A stretch of 64,000 nt of DNA from an uncultured Bacteroidota bacterium (GCA_937928385.1 CALEZD010000077.1:86199-150198); one strand, 5' to 3'. Shown: positions 7,408 to 15,497, counted from the first letter of the stretch. The notes: generated by a model from the letters alone, not told the origin. Made by a program: numbers and translations.

Positions 7408-7923
7408 ATGCTTTCCGACATCGAATTCTTCACCGCTACCTGCCTCAACTGGAATAATCTGTTGACGGAAGATAAAAGAAAGGATATCATCATCGACAGC
7501 ATGAGGTTCCTGGTTAACGACAAGCGTATCTGGCTCTATGGTTTTGTTATTATGCCCAACCATATCCATCTTTTATGGAGCAAACAGGATGAATGGCTGA
7601 AGAAAAATATTCAATTATCATTTATGAAGTATACAGCCCAACAGCTTAAGTTCCACTTATTAGACACCGGCGCAACATTAGAGCTTGAATTACATAGAAG
7701 TACACAATCTGATAGGGAATACCAGTTTTGGGAACGACGCCCATGGAAAGCCCGTATGCCTGATAGGGAAACAATTGAGCAAAAGCTGCATTATATACAT
7801 ACAAACCCGGTGACGGCAGGGTTGTGTGCCATGGAAGAGGAGTACAAATATTCCTCATGTGCATTTTATTATGATAAACCCCACGAGTGGGATTTTTTAA
7901 CGCATTATCTTGACCATTGTTAG
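7408..7923 (+). CDS. REP-associated tyrosine transposase (RAYT, Y1/HUH family)
   Basis: A 171-residue single-strand DNA transposase-like protein of the TnpA-REP/IS200-like group. GFVIMPNHIHLLW holds the metal-binding HUH pair (His52, His54), and the C-terminal half has HYIHTNPVTAG with Tyr129 as the expected catalytic tyrosine. I chose the ATG at 7408 because upstream in-frame sequence is repeat DNA and the family begins near this point. RAYTs are single-copy, domesticated relatives of transposases that act on REP palindromes; here hairpin-forming repeats flank the gene on both sides. The coding frame is intact with both catalytic motifs, so it is probably functional. Confidence 0.9.
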   Translation: MLSDIEFFTATCLNWNNLLTEDKRKDIIIDSMRFLVNDKRIWLYGFVIMPNHIHLLWSKQDEWLKKNIQLSFMKYTAQQLKFHLLDTGATLELELHRSTQSDREYQFWERRPWKARMPDRETIEQKLHYIHTNPVTAGLCAMEEEYKYSSCAFYYDKPHEWDFLTHYLDHC

Positions 7924-7932
7924 GTGGTGCTG

Positions 7933-7963
7933 TTGGTCGGTGACAACACCGACCAAAGGGGAA
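7933..7963. repeat. Perfect REP palindrome just after the RAYT stop
   Basis: TTGGTCGGTG-acaa-CACCGACCAA (7933-7956) is a perfect 10-bp inverted repeat, followed by AGGGGAA. It is the inverted counterpart of the forward copies at 7243-7278 and 8141-8174 and starts 10 nt after the RAYT stop, so it may also act as a transcript-end hairpin. Confidence 0.8.
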
Positions 7964-8028
7964 GTTCTTTGAAATTTAGCTTCATGCCACTCGTTCGGTG
8001 GAGATAGAGGGGGGGGCTCGCGAGGCTG

Positions 8029-8050
8029 CCCCGACCCTAAAGGGAGATGC
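8029..8050. repeat. CCCCGACCCTAAAGGGAG repeat, inverted copy
   Basis: CCCCGACCCTAAAGGGAG plus ATGC is close to the reverse complement of GCTCCCCTTTAGGGGTCGGG at 8421-8442. The core CCCTAAAGGG is self-complementary. Confidence 0.65.
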
Positions 8051-8092
8051 TACGAAAGAAAAAGCTGACGAAAGGCACCTGATTATTATTAG

Positions 8093-8144
8093 TCCTCTCC
8101 GCCTTAGGCGGAAGATAGAGGGGCTTCTCGCGGAGGAATTTTTC
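8093..8144. repeat. Palindromic repeat TCCTCTCCGCCTTAGGCGG, copy 1
   Basis: Contains the palindrome CCGCCTTAGGCGG, then AGAGGGGCTTC, then GCGGAGGAATT. The unit recurs at 8283-8335 with about 80 percent identity by eye, so it is a mobile or amplified short repeat rather than a terminator. Confidence 0.7.
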
Positions 8145-8174
8145 CTTTGGTCGGTGTTGTCACCGTACCAATCA
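8141..8174. repeat. REP-like forward copy right of the RAYT gene
   Basis: TTTCCTTTGGTCGGTG-ttgt-CACCGTACCAATCA matches the left forward copy at 7243-7278 almost base for base. It partners with the inverted copy at 7933-7963. Confidence 0.75.
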
Positions 8175-8282
8175 TCTGGATATTTTCAATTCCATTTTTA
8201 AATAAAATAACGTAAATTTACTATAGTAAAAGTTCTTTGAAATCTAGTCCTATCCATTCGTTTTGAGTATTGCTTCATGCTT

Positions 8283-8335
8283 TCCTCTCCGCCTTAGTTA
8301 GAAGACAGAGGGGCTTCCAGCGCAGGAATTGTTCC
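8283..8335. repeat. Palindromic repeat TCCTCTCCGCCTTAG, copy 2
   Basis: Direct repeat of 8093-8144: TCCTCTCCGCCTTAG, GAAGA, AGAGGGGCTTC and AGGAATT recur in the same order. The palindrome core has decayed here (GTTAGAAG replaces GGCGGAAG). Confidence 0.7.
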
Positions 8336-8420
8336 CAAAAATAAAACCCGTTTTCTGGCATCATTTTGGAATATTTCCATTTATATCCGTTTTTCGGGAT
8401 AAAAGCCCTGTGCGGTTGGT

Positions 8421-8442
8421 GCTCCCCTTTAGGGGTCGGGGG
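8421..8442. repeat. CTCCCCTTTAGGGGTCGGGG repeat
   Basis: CCCCTTTAGGGG is a hairpin-forming core followed by TCGGGGG. It is the inverse of 8029-8050. Confidence 0.65.
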
Positions 8443-8620
8443 AAAACTCATTTTTCTGGCATCAAAAAGGAACAAAAAACACAACAAGCTCATAACCAAC
8501 CACTTGATTTTGTTTCCTTGCAGAATTTTCGCCGAAAGTGGCAACATTTTGGCAACACTTGTCCTGCTAAGGCGGTGAAAATGCCTCGTTTTTGTGCGGA
8601 AGCGCACAATTTGATGCGAA

Positions 8621-9307
8621 CTAAACCCTTCCACCCACCACTACTACTATCTCACCCTTGGGTGGCGTAGCCTCGTAGTGGGCAGCTAACTCTGCCAGGG
8701 TACCCCTGCGGGTTTCTTCAAACATTTTGGTCAGCTCGCGGCATACGGCTGCGGGGCGTTCAGCACCCAGGTGTTCAGCCATTTCGCGGAGGGTCTTTAC
8801 CAGCCGGTGCGGCGATTCGTACAGGATAATAGTGCGTTCTTCTTCAGCCAGTTTTTTGAAGAAAGTCTGCCTCCCTTTTTTCTGCGGTGGAAAGCCTTCA
8901 AAACAAAAACTGCTGGCGGGTAGCCCTGACTGTACCAGGGCAGGTAATACAGCGCTGGCGCCGGGCAGGCACCCCACCCCTACACCCTGGCGGATGCACT
9001 CGCGCACCAACAGGAAGCCGGGGTCGGATATGGCGGGTGTACCCGCATCTGTAAGCAAAGCAAGCGTTTTGCCGGCCTTCATTTCTTCCAGTACCTTTTC
9101 CAGTGTTTTGTGTTCGTTGTGCTGGTGGTGAGGATATAGCGGCTTGTGTATATTGTAGTGGTTCAGCAGTACCGAGCTGGTGCGGGTATCCTCGCAAAGT
9201 ATCGCATCCACCTTCTGCAGCACCTCTACCGCACGGTAAGTGATATCGCCCAGGTTGCCTATGGGAGACGGCACAAGGTATAATCGTATATCCTTATCCT
9301 TTTGCAA
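8621..9307 (-). CDS. rsmI: 16S rRNA (cytidine(1402)-2'-O)-methyltransferase
   Basis: SAM-dependent methyltransferase that 2'-O-methylates C1402 in the decoding centre of 16S rRNA. The 228 residues carry the family motifs in order: PSPIGNLGDIT near 13, ILCEDTR near 36, LLTDAGTPAISDPG near 84, LPGASAVLPAL near 113, ESPHR near 164 and CRELTKMFEE near 188. It is shorter than E. coli RsmI (286), lacking the C-terminal extension. It lies 3 bp downstream of purS on the same strand and is probably cotranscribed with pssA and purS. Confidence 0.95.
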   Translation of the reverse strand: MQKDKDIRLYLVPSPIGNLGDITYRAVEVLQKVDAILCEDTRTSSVLLNHYNIHKPLYPHHQHNEHKTLEKVLEEMKAGKTLALLTDAGTPAISDPGFLLVRECIRQGVGVGCLPGASAVLPALVQSGLPASSFCFEGFPPQKKGRQTFFKKLAEEERTIILYESPHRLVKTLREMAEHLGAERPAAVCRELTKMFEETRRGTLAELAAHYEATPPKGEIVVVVGGRV

Positions 9308-9310
9308 TAA

Positions 9311-9562
9311 TTAAGCTTCAATTACTGAGATGTCGTATTGCTCCATCACGGGGTTGGCCAGCAGTTTTTTGCAGGCATTGTCCGCTATGCTTTGTGCTTC
9401 TTCTTTAGAAGCTGCCTCAATGTTCAGCGTTATGTGTTTGCCTATGCGTACGCCGTCTACCTGCTCCATGCCCAGGTTGTGCAGGCTGTTGTTTACAGCC
9501 TTGCCTTGTGGGTCCAGCAGTTCTTTCAGGGGCATTACATTGATATGCGCTATGTATTTCAT
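9311..9562 (-). CDS. purS: Phosphoribosylformylglycinamidine synthase subunit PurS
   Basis: Small subunit of the three-part FGAM synthase (PurS-PurL-PurQ) of purine biosynthesis, bridging the amidotransferase and synthetase. The 83 residues follow the family pattern: KYIAHINVMPLKELLDPQGKAV, then MEQVDGVRIGKHI, then a short C-terminal strand. A GTG one codon upstream (9565) is possible, but ATG at 9562 is the normal choice. purL and purQ are not in the window. Separate purS implies a three-component enzyme in this organism rather than the single-chain PurL of gammaproteobacteria. Confidence 0.92.
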   Translation of the reverse strand: MKYIAHINVMPLKELLDPQGKAVNNSLHNLGMEQVDGVRIGKHITLNIEAASKEEAQSIADNACKKLLANPVMEQYDISVIEA

Positions 9563-9573
9563 CACTATTTCTT

Positions 9574-10338
9574 TTATGCTTCGCTTGGTTTATGAATAAA
9601 TGATAACAAAATATACAATACAAAGATGACGGGGATAATAGCCACATGCAGTACAAACCATCCGCCCACGCCCACCGCTATCATTACCAGCTGCGGCCAT
9701 ATAGTAGCCATGCTGAAACGTGACGGTATGAACTTGATAAAGCGTATGCCCGACAGCATCAACCAGCTAAACAGGGCTATGATGGCGTATATCGCCCATT
9801 TGCTTTGCAATGCATTACCTATGCCCATGGGGTTGTACCAGTTAATCAGCGGCAAACATGCGATAAACAGTCCCGCAGCCGGTATGGGCATACCCCTGAA
9901 AAAATTCTGCTGCGATGCATGGGAAATATTGTACTTCGCCAGCCTGACAGCTCCCGCAGCTACAAATATGAATGCGGGTATCATGGCGCTCATATTTACG
10001 TCTAATGCATAAGGTTCTGCCATATAGCTGGCCCAGAGCATTTTGAAGAGTATCATAGAAGGTGCTACGCCGAATGATACCACATCCGCCAGCGAATCGA
10101 GGTCTTTGCCAATGGGAGAGAACACATTCAGCGTCCTTGCCGCAAACCCGTCCAGCGTGTCGAACAGGGCCGCCAGCGCTATGAATAGTGCGCCCATATA
10201 GGCCTGCTCGGTACCAAACACCCAGTATTCGCCACCATTGAAAGAAGATACAAATGGTTGAGAATTGAGTATGAAGGCTATGGCAATGCACCCGCTTACC
10301 AGGTTGGCCAGTGTTAGCAAATTGGGTAAATGCTTCAT
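9574..10338 (-). CDS. pssA: CDP-diacylglycerol-serine O-phosphatidyltransferase
   Basis: Integral membrane enzyme making phosphatidylserine from CDP-diacylglycerol and serine, the route to phosphatidylethanolamine. The 254 residues begin MKHLPNLLTLANLVSGCIAI, the standard start; the open frame runs 23 codons further upstream but without family similarity. The CDP-alcohol phosphotransferase motif DG-x2-AR-x8-G-x3-D-x3-D is complete (LDGFAARTLNVFSPIGKD, then the last Asp in LADVV). Several more membrane helices follow. A TATCTTTG promoter element lies only 7 nt before the ATG. purS and rsmI follow closely. Confidence 0.95.
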   Translation of the reverse strand: MKHLPNLLTLANLVSGCIAIAFILNSQPFVSSFNGGEYWVFGTEQAYMGALFIALAALFDTLDGFAARTLNVFSPIGKDLDSLADVVSFGVAPSMILFKMLWASYMAEPYALDVNMSAMIPAFIFVAAGAVRLAKYNISHASQQNFFRGMPIPAAGLFIACLPLINWYNPMGIGNALQSKWAIYAIIALFSWLMLSGIRFIKFIPSRFSMATIWPQLVMIAVGVGGWFVLHVAIIPVIFVLYILLSFIHKPSEA

Positions 10339-10345
10339 GTGTGGG

Positions 10346-10353
10346 CAAAGATA
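10346..10353 (-). promoter_or_regulatory. TATCTTTG promoter element for pssA-purS-rsmI
   Basis: The minus strand reads TATCTTTG (perfect TAnnTTTG), ending 7 nt before the pssA ATG. This position supports the ATG at 10338 over the upstream extension and predicts a nearly leaderless mRNA. Confidence 0.6.
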
Positions 10354-10392
10354 ATAGCTTATTGCGGATGCTAAATGAAAATTAAAACAAAA

Positions 10393-10413
10393 GGCAGGAT
10401 TATACATCCTGCC
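10393..10413 (-). terminator. Rho-independent terminator of the outer-membrane barrel gene
   Basis: GGCAGGAT-gtata-ATCCTGCC on the minus strand, followed by TTTTGTTTT. It lies about 25 nt downstream of the stop at 10439 and upstream of pssA. Confidence 0.9.
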
Positions 10414-10438
10414 TGTAAAAACTTATAATATGAATGTA

Positions 10439-11056
10439 TTATAAAAACGAGAAGCCTAAATGCAGTTGTATACTGGATAGCTTCCAGCTTTCACCAACCG
10501 ATGATATATTCTGGTCTGTCAGTCCGAAAGTGTAACGCACTCCGGCGTTCAGTTTCAGCGGCAGGTTCAGTTGGACACCTACCACACCGGCGAAGTCGCT
10601 TTGGTTAAATATGTTGGCCGCCGGCTGGTTGAGGAAGGCATCTTTATCCTTTACATTAAGCAATGTAGTGAGCTGTGGGCCCAATTGTATGCTGGCATTG
10701 CCAAATAATTTCAGGTTAAGCAATACCGGGATGTTCAGGTAGGTGGCAGAGAAGCTACCGGTAGAAGTAGAGTCTGCGGGGTTGAACAACAGGCCTGCAG
10801 CTTTGAAGTTGCTGCCGTTTCCGTTAAAAGAGGTAGTGGCTATCAATACTTCGGCTTGCGCGCCAATCTTTTTCACGCCCAGGCTGGCAAAAGCGCCGCC
10901 CAATACACCTGACCTGTATCCGCCCGACCAGGTATTACCATTCATCCGGGTAAAGTTCATACCGGCTTTGATGCCCAGGTCTATCTCCAGCGGGCCTGGT
11001 TGTGCAATAGCTATAACGGGTAAGAAAGCAAAAATCAGCAACAAAAACTTTTTCAT
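10439..11056 (-). CDS. Outer-membrane beta-barrel protein (PorT-like/OMP_b-brl_2 type)
   Basis: A 205-residue exported protein with signal peptide MKKFLLLIFAFLPVIAIAQ and alternating hydrophobic beta strands throughout. It starts after the signal with the LGIKAGMNFTRM pattern typical of the small Bacteroidota 8-stranded barrels and ends SIQLHLGFSFL with an aromatic C-terminus. Transport or adhesion role unknown. It is monocistronic: own TATATTTG promoter upstream and a strong terminator downstream. Confidence 0.85.
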   Translation of the reverse strand: MKKFLLLIFAFLPVIAIAQPGPLEIDLGIKAGMNFTRMNGNTWSGGYRSGVLGGAFASLGVKKIGAQAEVLIATTSFNGNGSNFKAAGLLFNPADSTSTGSFSATYLNIPVLLNLKLFGNASIQLGPQLTTLLNVKDKDAFLNQPAANIFNQSDFAGVVGVQLNLPLKLNAGVRYTFGLTDQNISSVGESWKLSSIQLHLGFSFL

Positions 11057-11076
11057 ATCAGAGTTTTTATACTTGG

Positions 11077-11084
11077 CAAATATA
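11077..11084 (-). promoter_or_regulatory. TATATTTG promoter element for the barrel protein gene
   Basis: Minus-strand TATATTTG, perfect TAnnTTTG, 20 nt before the ATG at 11056. A TTG lies 12 nt further upstream, too close for a standard -33 box. Confidence 0.5.
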
Positions 11085-11110
11085 TTAAACCTGCACCAAT
11101 AATATTCCTG

Positions 11111-12721
11111 TTATACCCTGTGTTTTGGATGTATCACAAGAAATTCATTTCTCATTGGTGAGATATTGTTTACAATAGTATCTATAAAATCGTGTCCACA
11201 TAGTGGAAAGTATTCTATAAAGTTTTCAACACGTTCCTGCAAACTGTTATTCGGAAACAGCATAGTCTTCAGTTTAGCTATTCTTTGCAATTCTGTGTCG
11301 TGCTTCCGTTTTTCAGCCCGCAGCATTTTTTGCTCCAGTACCGCAAGCTGGTGTTTTATTTTAGCGAGGGCAGCTTCGGCAGATGGCCCGAGTGTTGGGT
11401 CGAGCAATACTGCCTTATCCTTCAATTGCCGTATAACAGCTTCAAAACTGTTTTGTTCGTCAGCGGTTGACAGGCTGTGTTGGCTGTTATCACTTACATG
11501 GGCTTTGGCCAGTTGTTCATAAGGTTGAAACAGTTCTTCAGTTGTGATACCGAGTTTTTGTTGCAAGGCACTGGCCTTAGGTTCAATCCATAGTACCGAC
11601 TGCCTGAGCAAAATAACCGGGTAAAAGACCTTATAGTGGTTGAAAAGTTCTTTCAGTTGCAGCCAGTAAGCTACTTCGGCACCCCCGCCTATAAATGCCA
11701 CATCGGGCAAGATGCTTTCCTGCAATATGCCTCTTAGTATTACGTTGGGGCTAAAGCGTTCGGGGTGCGTTTCCAACTCGGCCAGTAGCCCACTTTCCGT
11801 CCATGAGATATCCGTGTTCAGCACTATCCATTTACTGCCGTTCTTTTCTATGCGCTCGCGCAGGTTGTCCTTCAGGTAAAACAGGTTAATATCCCTGGGG
11901 TATGCCTGCGATTTATATTGTTGTGCCAGCAGTTCAGCCTGCGTAGTAACTATACCATTGGCGGTATGGTTCAGCAGGTCGTCCCGCATTATATGCAGCA
12001 TTTCTTTTTTGAACGTTACATCATCGGGGTCAAGTACTACCAGTCCGTATTTGCCAAACAACTCGTTGACCAGGTACCTGGTGGCTTCGCCTATTGTATG
12101 GTGTTGCAGGTAGGCCTGGGTTAATAATTCCTTTAATTGTTCAGTATGCTCACCCGGTGGGCCCATTACTTTGAATAATTCGTTGAGCAAGGCTTCCAGG
12201 CTTTTTGTGTTCATCCGGCCTACCGCACCTTGTTGCCCGTTGCCATCCCATGTGTATTTCTTGCCCCCATAGCGGAATGTTCCGAGTTCATCCAGGTCAT
12301 TATCCTCGCTGCCCATGTAATACACGGGTACGAAATGTTTATCAGGGTGCTGTTCATTCAGATGATTGGCCAGTTGTATAGCATGCGCAATCTTATATAT
12401 AAAATACAGGTAGCCGGTCAGCAGGTTGGGCTGGTGGGCGGTGCATACCGTAAAAGTGTTTTCGTTTGCTAATGAAGCTATGTTGTCTGTTACGGCTGCG
12501 CAACAGGTAAGGTGGCTGCATTGTGCCTGTAATGTTTGTACCAGCACCTGGCGGTTGACGGGATATTCGGCCCTGGCGGCTATGGCTTGTTGGATGCCTG
12601 CCTCATCGGGACAATATGTATGAAAAGGTTGTAAGCTGCTGCTATGTGCGAGGTAATCCGTCACCAATTGACTGAAAAAACCTGTTTGTGTATATGGTAT
12701 GTATGTACAATGACTATCCAA
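11111..12721 (-). CDS. bshC: Bacillithiol biosynthesis cysteine-adding enzyme BshC
   Basis: Putative last enzyme of bacillithiol synthesis, joining cysteine to glucosaminyl-malate to give the low-molecular-weight thiol. The 536 residues are full length. The N-terminal Rossmann-like part has TAHQPNLLTGYLYFIYKIAH, and further family marks are YYMGSEDNDLDEL and FIGGGAEVAYWLQLKELF; the C-terminal third is the usual coiled-coil (about 425-500). The start codon is TTG, with no ATG between it and the upstream stop. bshA and bshB are not in the window. Bacillithiol is known from Firmicutes, Deinococcus and Bacteroidota, so this is expected. Confidence 0.94.
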   Translation of the reverse strand: MDSHCTYIPYTQTGFFSQLVTDYLAHSSSLQPFHTYCPDEAGIQQAIAARAEYPVNRQVLVQTLQAQCSHLTCCAAVTDNIASLANENTFTVCTAHQPNLLTGYLYFIYKIAHAIQLANHLNEQHPDKHFVPVYYMGSEDNDLDELGTFRYGGKKYTWDGNGQQGAVGRMNTKSLEALLNELFKVMGPPGEHTEQLKELLTQAYLQHHTIGEATRYLVNELFGKYGLVVLDPDDVTFKKEMLHIMRDDLLNHTANGIVTTQAELLAQQYKSQAYPRDINLFYLKDNLRERIEKNGSKWIVLNTDISWTESGLLAELETHPERFSPNVILRGILQESILPDVAFIGGGAEVAYWLQLKELFNHYKVFYPVILLRQSVLWIEPKASALQQKLGITTEELFQPYEQLAKAHVSDNSQHSLSTADEQNSFEAVIRQLKDKAVLLDPTLGPSAEAALAKIKHQLAVLEQKMLRAEKRKHDTELQRIAKLKTMLFPNNSLQERVENFIEYFPLCGHDFIDTIVNNISPMRNEFLVIHPKHRV

Positions 12722-12841
12722 TGCGGATGAACAATTTAGGCGCTAAGTTAATAGACCCTATTGAAACCATACCCAATAGGCCTATAAACAATGGCAATTC
12801 TTTAACAATAAACTTGTAGTTTTCAGGTTCAGAACCATCAC

Positions 12842-13531
12842 GTGAGCAATACAAACAGTATCAAGAACTGGGCGGAAGATGAGCGCCCCCGCGAGAAACT
12901 CCTGCACAAAGGCCCTGCAGCTTTGGCGGATGCGGAACTGCTGGCCATACTTATATCCAGCGGCACCAGGGAACGCTCGGCGCTGGACCTGGCGAGGGAT
13001 ATACTGAAACAGGCTGGCAATCAACTGCACGACCTGGGCAGGTTGAGCGTGGAAGAACTGCAACAGACCAAGGGCATAGGCGAGGCCAGGGCCATTACTA
13101 TAGCCGCAGCGCTGGAACTGGGGCGCAGGCGTCAGATGTCGGCCGGCTTATCACGGCAGACCATTACCCAAAGCAAAGACGCAGCGGAGATACTGATACC
13201 CCTGATGCGCGACCTGGGTCATGAAGTATTTTATGTGCTGTACCTCAGCCAGTCCAGCAGTATCATCCGTTTCGAGCATATAGGTAAGGGGGGACTCACC
13301 AGCACGGTAGCCGATATACGCATCATACTGAAAAACGCCCTGCTCAACAGCGCCTCGCGCCTGATAGTGGCGCACAACCACCCCAGTGGCAACCTGAAGC
13401 CCAGCAGGGAAGATATATCTATGACCGAAAAGCTGAAAGAAGCGGCGGCGCTGATGGATATCAAGCTGCTTGATCACCTGATAATCGGGGATAATAACTA
13501 TTGCAGCATGGCCGACGAAGGGCTGTTATAG
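12842..13531 (+). CDS. radC: DNA repair protein RadC (JAB/MPN domain)
   Basis: A 229-residue RadC. Residues 1-90 contain the N-terminal WAEDERPREKLL segment and a helix-hairpin-helix (QQTKGIGEARA). The C-terminal MPN domain has the JAMM metal ligands His178, His180 and Asp191 in VAHNHPSGNLKPSREDI. The start is GTG. Despite the name, a direct repair function is not established for the family. A TAGTTTTC sequence at 12817-12824 is a weak promoter candidate. The oxidoreductase gene follows 52 bp later. Confidence 0.93.
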   Translation: MSNTNSIKNWAEDERPREKLLHKGPAALADAELLAILISSGTRERSALDLARDILKQAGNQLHDLGRLSVEELQQTKGIGEARAITIAAALELGRRRQMSAGLSRQTITQSKDAAEILIPLMRDLGHEVFYVLYLSQSSSIIRFEHIGKGGLTSTVADIRIILKNALLNSASRLIVAHNHPSGNLKPSREDISMTEKLKEAAALMDIKLLDHLIIGDNNYCSMADEGLL

Positions 13532-13583
13532 TGCCTGATTATTGTTATCTTGCGGCTCTTAAAAAAGCAACTTTAAGGCATAC

Positions 13584-14570
13584 ATGCTAAAAATAGGAGT
13601 TTTCGGCGCAGGGCACCTCGGAAGGATACATATACAGCAATGGAAGGAGGTTCCGGGCACAGAACTGGTGGGCTTTTACGACCCTGATGATGCCAAAGCA
13701 TCAGCGGTGGCCGATGAATTTGCTGTCAGCAGGTATACTAGTATAGATGCTTTGATAGAAGCTGCTGAAGCATTAGACATAGTATCTACCACCACTACCC
13801 ACTACGAAATAGCTAAGAAGTGCCTGCTGGCGGGCAAACATATTTTCATAGAGAAACCATTGGCCCAATCGCTGGAAGAAGCACAGGAACTGGTGCAACT
13901 GGTAAAAGAAGCTAATGTAAAATGCCAGGTAGGGCATGTGGAGCGGTACAATCCCGCATACCTGGCGCTGGAAGAACAGGGCCTGCAGCCATTGTTTATA
14001 GAGGCGCACAGGCTGGCACAATTCAATCCCCGTGGTACAGATGTATCTGTAATACTGGACCTGATGATACACGATATAGACATCGTGATGCACCTGGTAA
14101 AGTCACCGGTAAGGCGTATTTCTGCCAGCGGGGTATCGGTGGTCAGCGAGTCAGCGGATATTGCCAATGCCCGTATTGAGTTTGACAACGGTTGTGTGGC
14201 CAACCTGACATCCAGCCGCATATCCATAAAAAAAATGCGTAAGATGCGCTTGTTTCAGCGCGATGCCTATATTGGTATAGATTTTTTAGAGAAAAAGACG
14301 GAGGTCATCAGGCTAAAAGAGCCGGATAGTGAAAAAGGCATGTTTGATTTCCCGATAGAAGTGCCCGGAGGTGAAAAAAAGACAATTTCCATACAAATGC
14401 CGGATGTAAAGCCCGTAAATTCGATAAGGCTGGAACTGGAAGAGTTTTCAAAAGCCGTACTGGAAGATAAACCCGTGCGTGTAACTGTTTACGATGGTTA
14501 CCAGGCTATGGATGTAGCGCACCAGATTCTGAAAAAAATGAGCCTGCATAACGAACTCCATAATGTTTAG
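13584..14570 (+). CDS. Gfo/Idh/MocA family oxidoreductase
   Basis: A 328-residue NAD(P)-dependent dehydrogenase. The N-terminal Rossmann fold begins MLKIGVFGAGHLGRIH, with the family EKPLA motif near residue 92 and GHVERYNP near 113. The C-terminal alpha/beta domain would hold the substrate, probably a sugar or sugar nucleotide. It is upstream of a lipoprotein and a sugar transferase on the same strand, which hints at surface-glycan metabolism, but Bacteroidota carry many such enzymes and the substrate cannot be read from sequence. TATCTTGC at 13546-13553 is a weak promoter candidate. Confidence 0.85.
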   Translation: MLKIGVFGAGHLGRIHIQQWKEVPGTELVGFYDPDDAKASAVADEFAVSRYTSIDALIEAAEALDIVSTTTTHYEIAKKCLLAGKHIFIEKPLAQSLEEAQELVQLVKEANVKCQVGHVERYNPAYLALEEQGLQPLFIEAHRLAQFNPRGTDVSVILDLMIHDIDIVMHLVKSPVRRISASGVSVVSESADIANARIEFDNGCVANLTSSRISIKKMRKMRLFQRDAYIGIDFLEKKTEVIRLKEPDSEKGMFDFPIEVPGGEKKTISIQMPDVKPVNSIRLELEEFSKAVLEDKPVRVTVYDGYQAMDVAHQILKKMSLHNELHNV

Positions 14571-14630
14571 CACAATATTTGAAGCTAAAAAATCGTTTTA
14601 AAACGTAAGCAAGCAAGAATTATTGCACTG

Positions 14631-15497
14631 ATGAGATGTAAAAATTTGTTATTGATTACCCCGGTATTGTTTTTTGTGTCAGCCTGCAATGTTATCAATA
14701 AGGCTGAACCTGTACCTACGTATGTGAAGATAGATTCTGTGATACTGGATATTGATAACCCGTCTGCACAGGGTTCTTCAGCGCACAATATTACCAGTAT
14801 ATGGATGTATTACAATAACAGCCCCGTGGGCATTTTTGACCTGCCATGCTACGTGCCTGTAATTACTGAGGGGGATAAAGGCACTTTGTCTGTTATACCC
14901 GGTATTACACTCAACGGGCTGGTAGACCTGCAACCACAGTACTCATTTTATACTTTCGATACTATAACACTTGTAAGTCAGCCCGGGGGTACTGTTCATT
15001 ATACACCTGTTACCCGTTATACCGAAGCAGCGAAATTTCCTTATATAGAAGATTTCGAAGTGGGCAATTCATTTATTCCCTTTACGCCCGAGTTGTCTGA
15101 TGATACCACCATACACAGGATAAATGATAAGAGCCTGGTGTTTGAAGGTGGCGGATCAGGTTATATATCACTCAGTACTGGGTTCCCGTATTCTGAAAGT
15201 ATCAGCAATGCTGGCTTCCCCATAGCAGCAGGCGAGGCTTATGTGGAGATTAACTACAAATGCAACGTGCCTTTTGAAGTAGGTATGTATAATACCCTTA
15301 GTTCGGGGATAGATGTGTATGAGTACATTATGGGGGTAAAAGGCACTGATACCTGGAAGAAAATATATATTGACCTGGCCACTTACAGTGGCCGGAATCC
15401 AGGTAAAAATTATAAACTAATGATAAAGGCCAGCCTGCCCGACGGGTCGTCTTCAGGTTATGTATTATTAGACAATATTAAAGTAGTAACCTATTAA
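14631..15497 (+). CDS. Putative lipoprotein of unknown function upstream of a sugar transferase
   Basis: A 288-residue exported protein with a lipobox VSAC (Cys19) after a short hydrophobic signal. I recognise no named domain. Residues about 130-288 look like a beta-sandwich, with IEDFEVGNSFIPF, a Gly-rich VFEGGGSGYISL segment and a C-terminal YVLLDNIKVV, as in carbohydrate-binding or jelly-roll domains (inference). It ends 4 bp before the sugar transferase start, so the two are translationally close and probably one operon. A role at the cell surface in polysaccharide attachment or export is plausible but untested. Confidence 0.75.
   Translation: MRCKNLLLITPVLFFVSACNVINKAEPVPTYVKIDSVILDIDNPSAQGSSAHNITSIWMYYNNSPVGIFDLPCYVPVITEGDKGTLSVIPGITLNGLVDLQPQYSFYTFDTITLVSQPGGTVHYTPVTRYTEAAKFPYIEDFEVGNSFIPFTPELSDDTTIHRINDKSLVFEGGGSGYISLSTGFPYSESISNAGFPIAAGEAYVEINYKCNVPFEVGMYNTLSSGIDVYEYIMGVKGTDTWKKIYIDLATYSGRNPGKNYKLMIKASLPDGSSSGYVLLDNIKVVTY

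Larger units (their letters stand above)
7924..8620. other. Gene-free, repeat-rich zone between RAYT and rsmI
   Basis: About 700 bp with no convincing coding sequence: the open frames across it are interrupted by palindromes and have no recognisable product. It holds at least three families of short palindromic or direct repeats, described separately. AAGTTCTTTGAAAT also recurs directly (7962-7975 and 8230-8243), as does TTTTCTGGCATCA near 8350 and 8451. It contains the downstream ends of both the RAYT and rsmI transcripts. Confidence 0.75.

Noticed and set aside
7933..7963. Perfect palindrome after the RAYT gene as its sole rho-independent terminator
   Set aside because: No T-run follows on either strand and related copies occur elsewhere in the region, so it is better described as a repeat; a secondary terminator role is not excluded.
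8009..8016. G8 tract in the repeat zone as a phase-variable tract
   Set aside because: It is in non-coding repeat DNA with no gene close enough downstream to be switched.
8329..8670. Open frames in the repeat zone next to rsmI, on both strands
   Set aside because: They consist of translated palindromic repeats, change frame at each repeat, and match no family; the plus-strand one also runs into rsmI.
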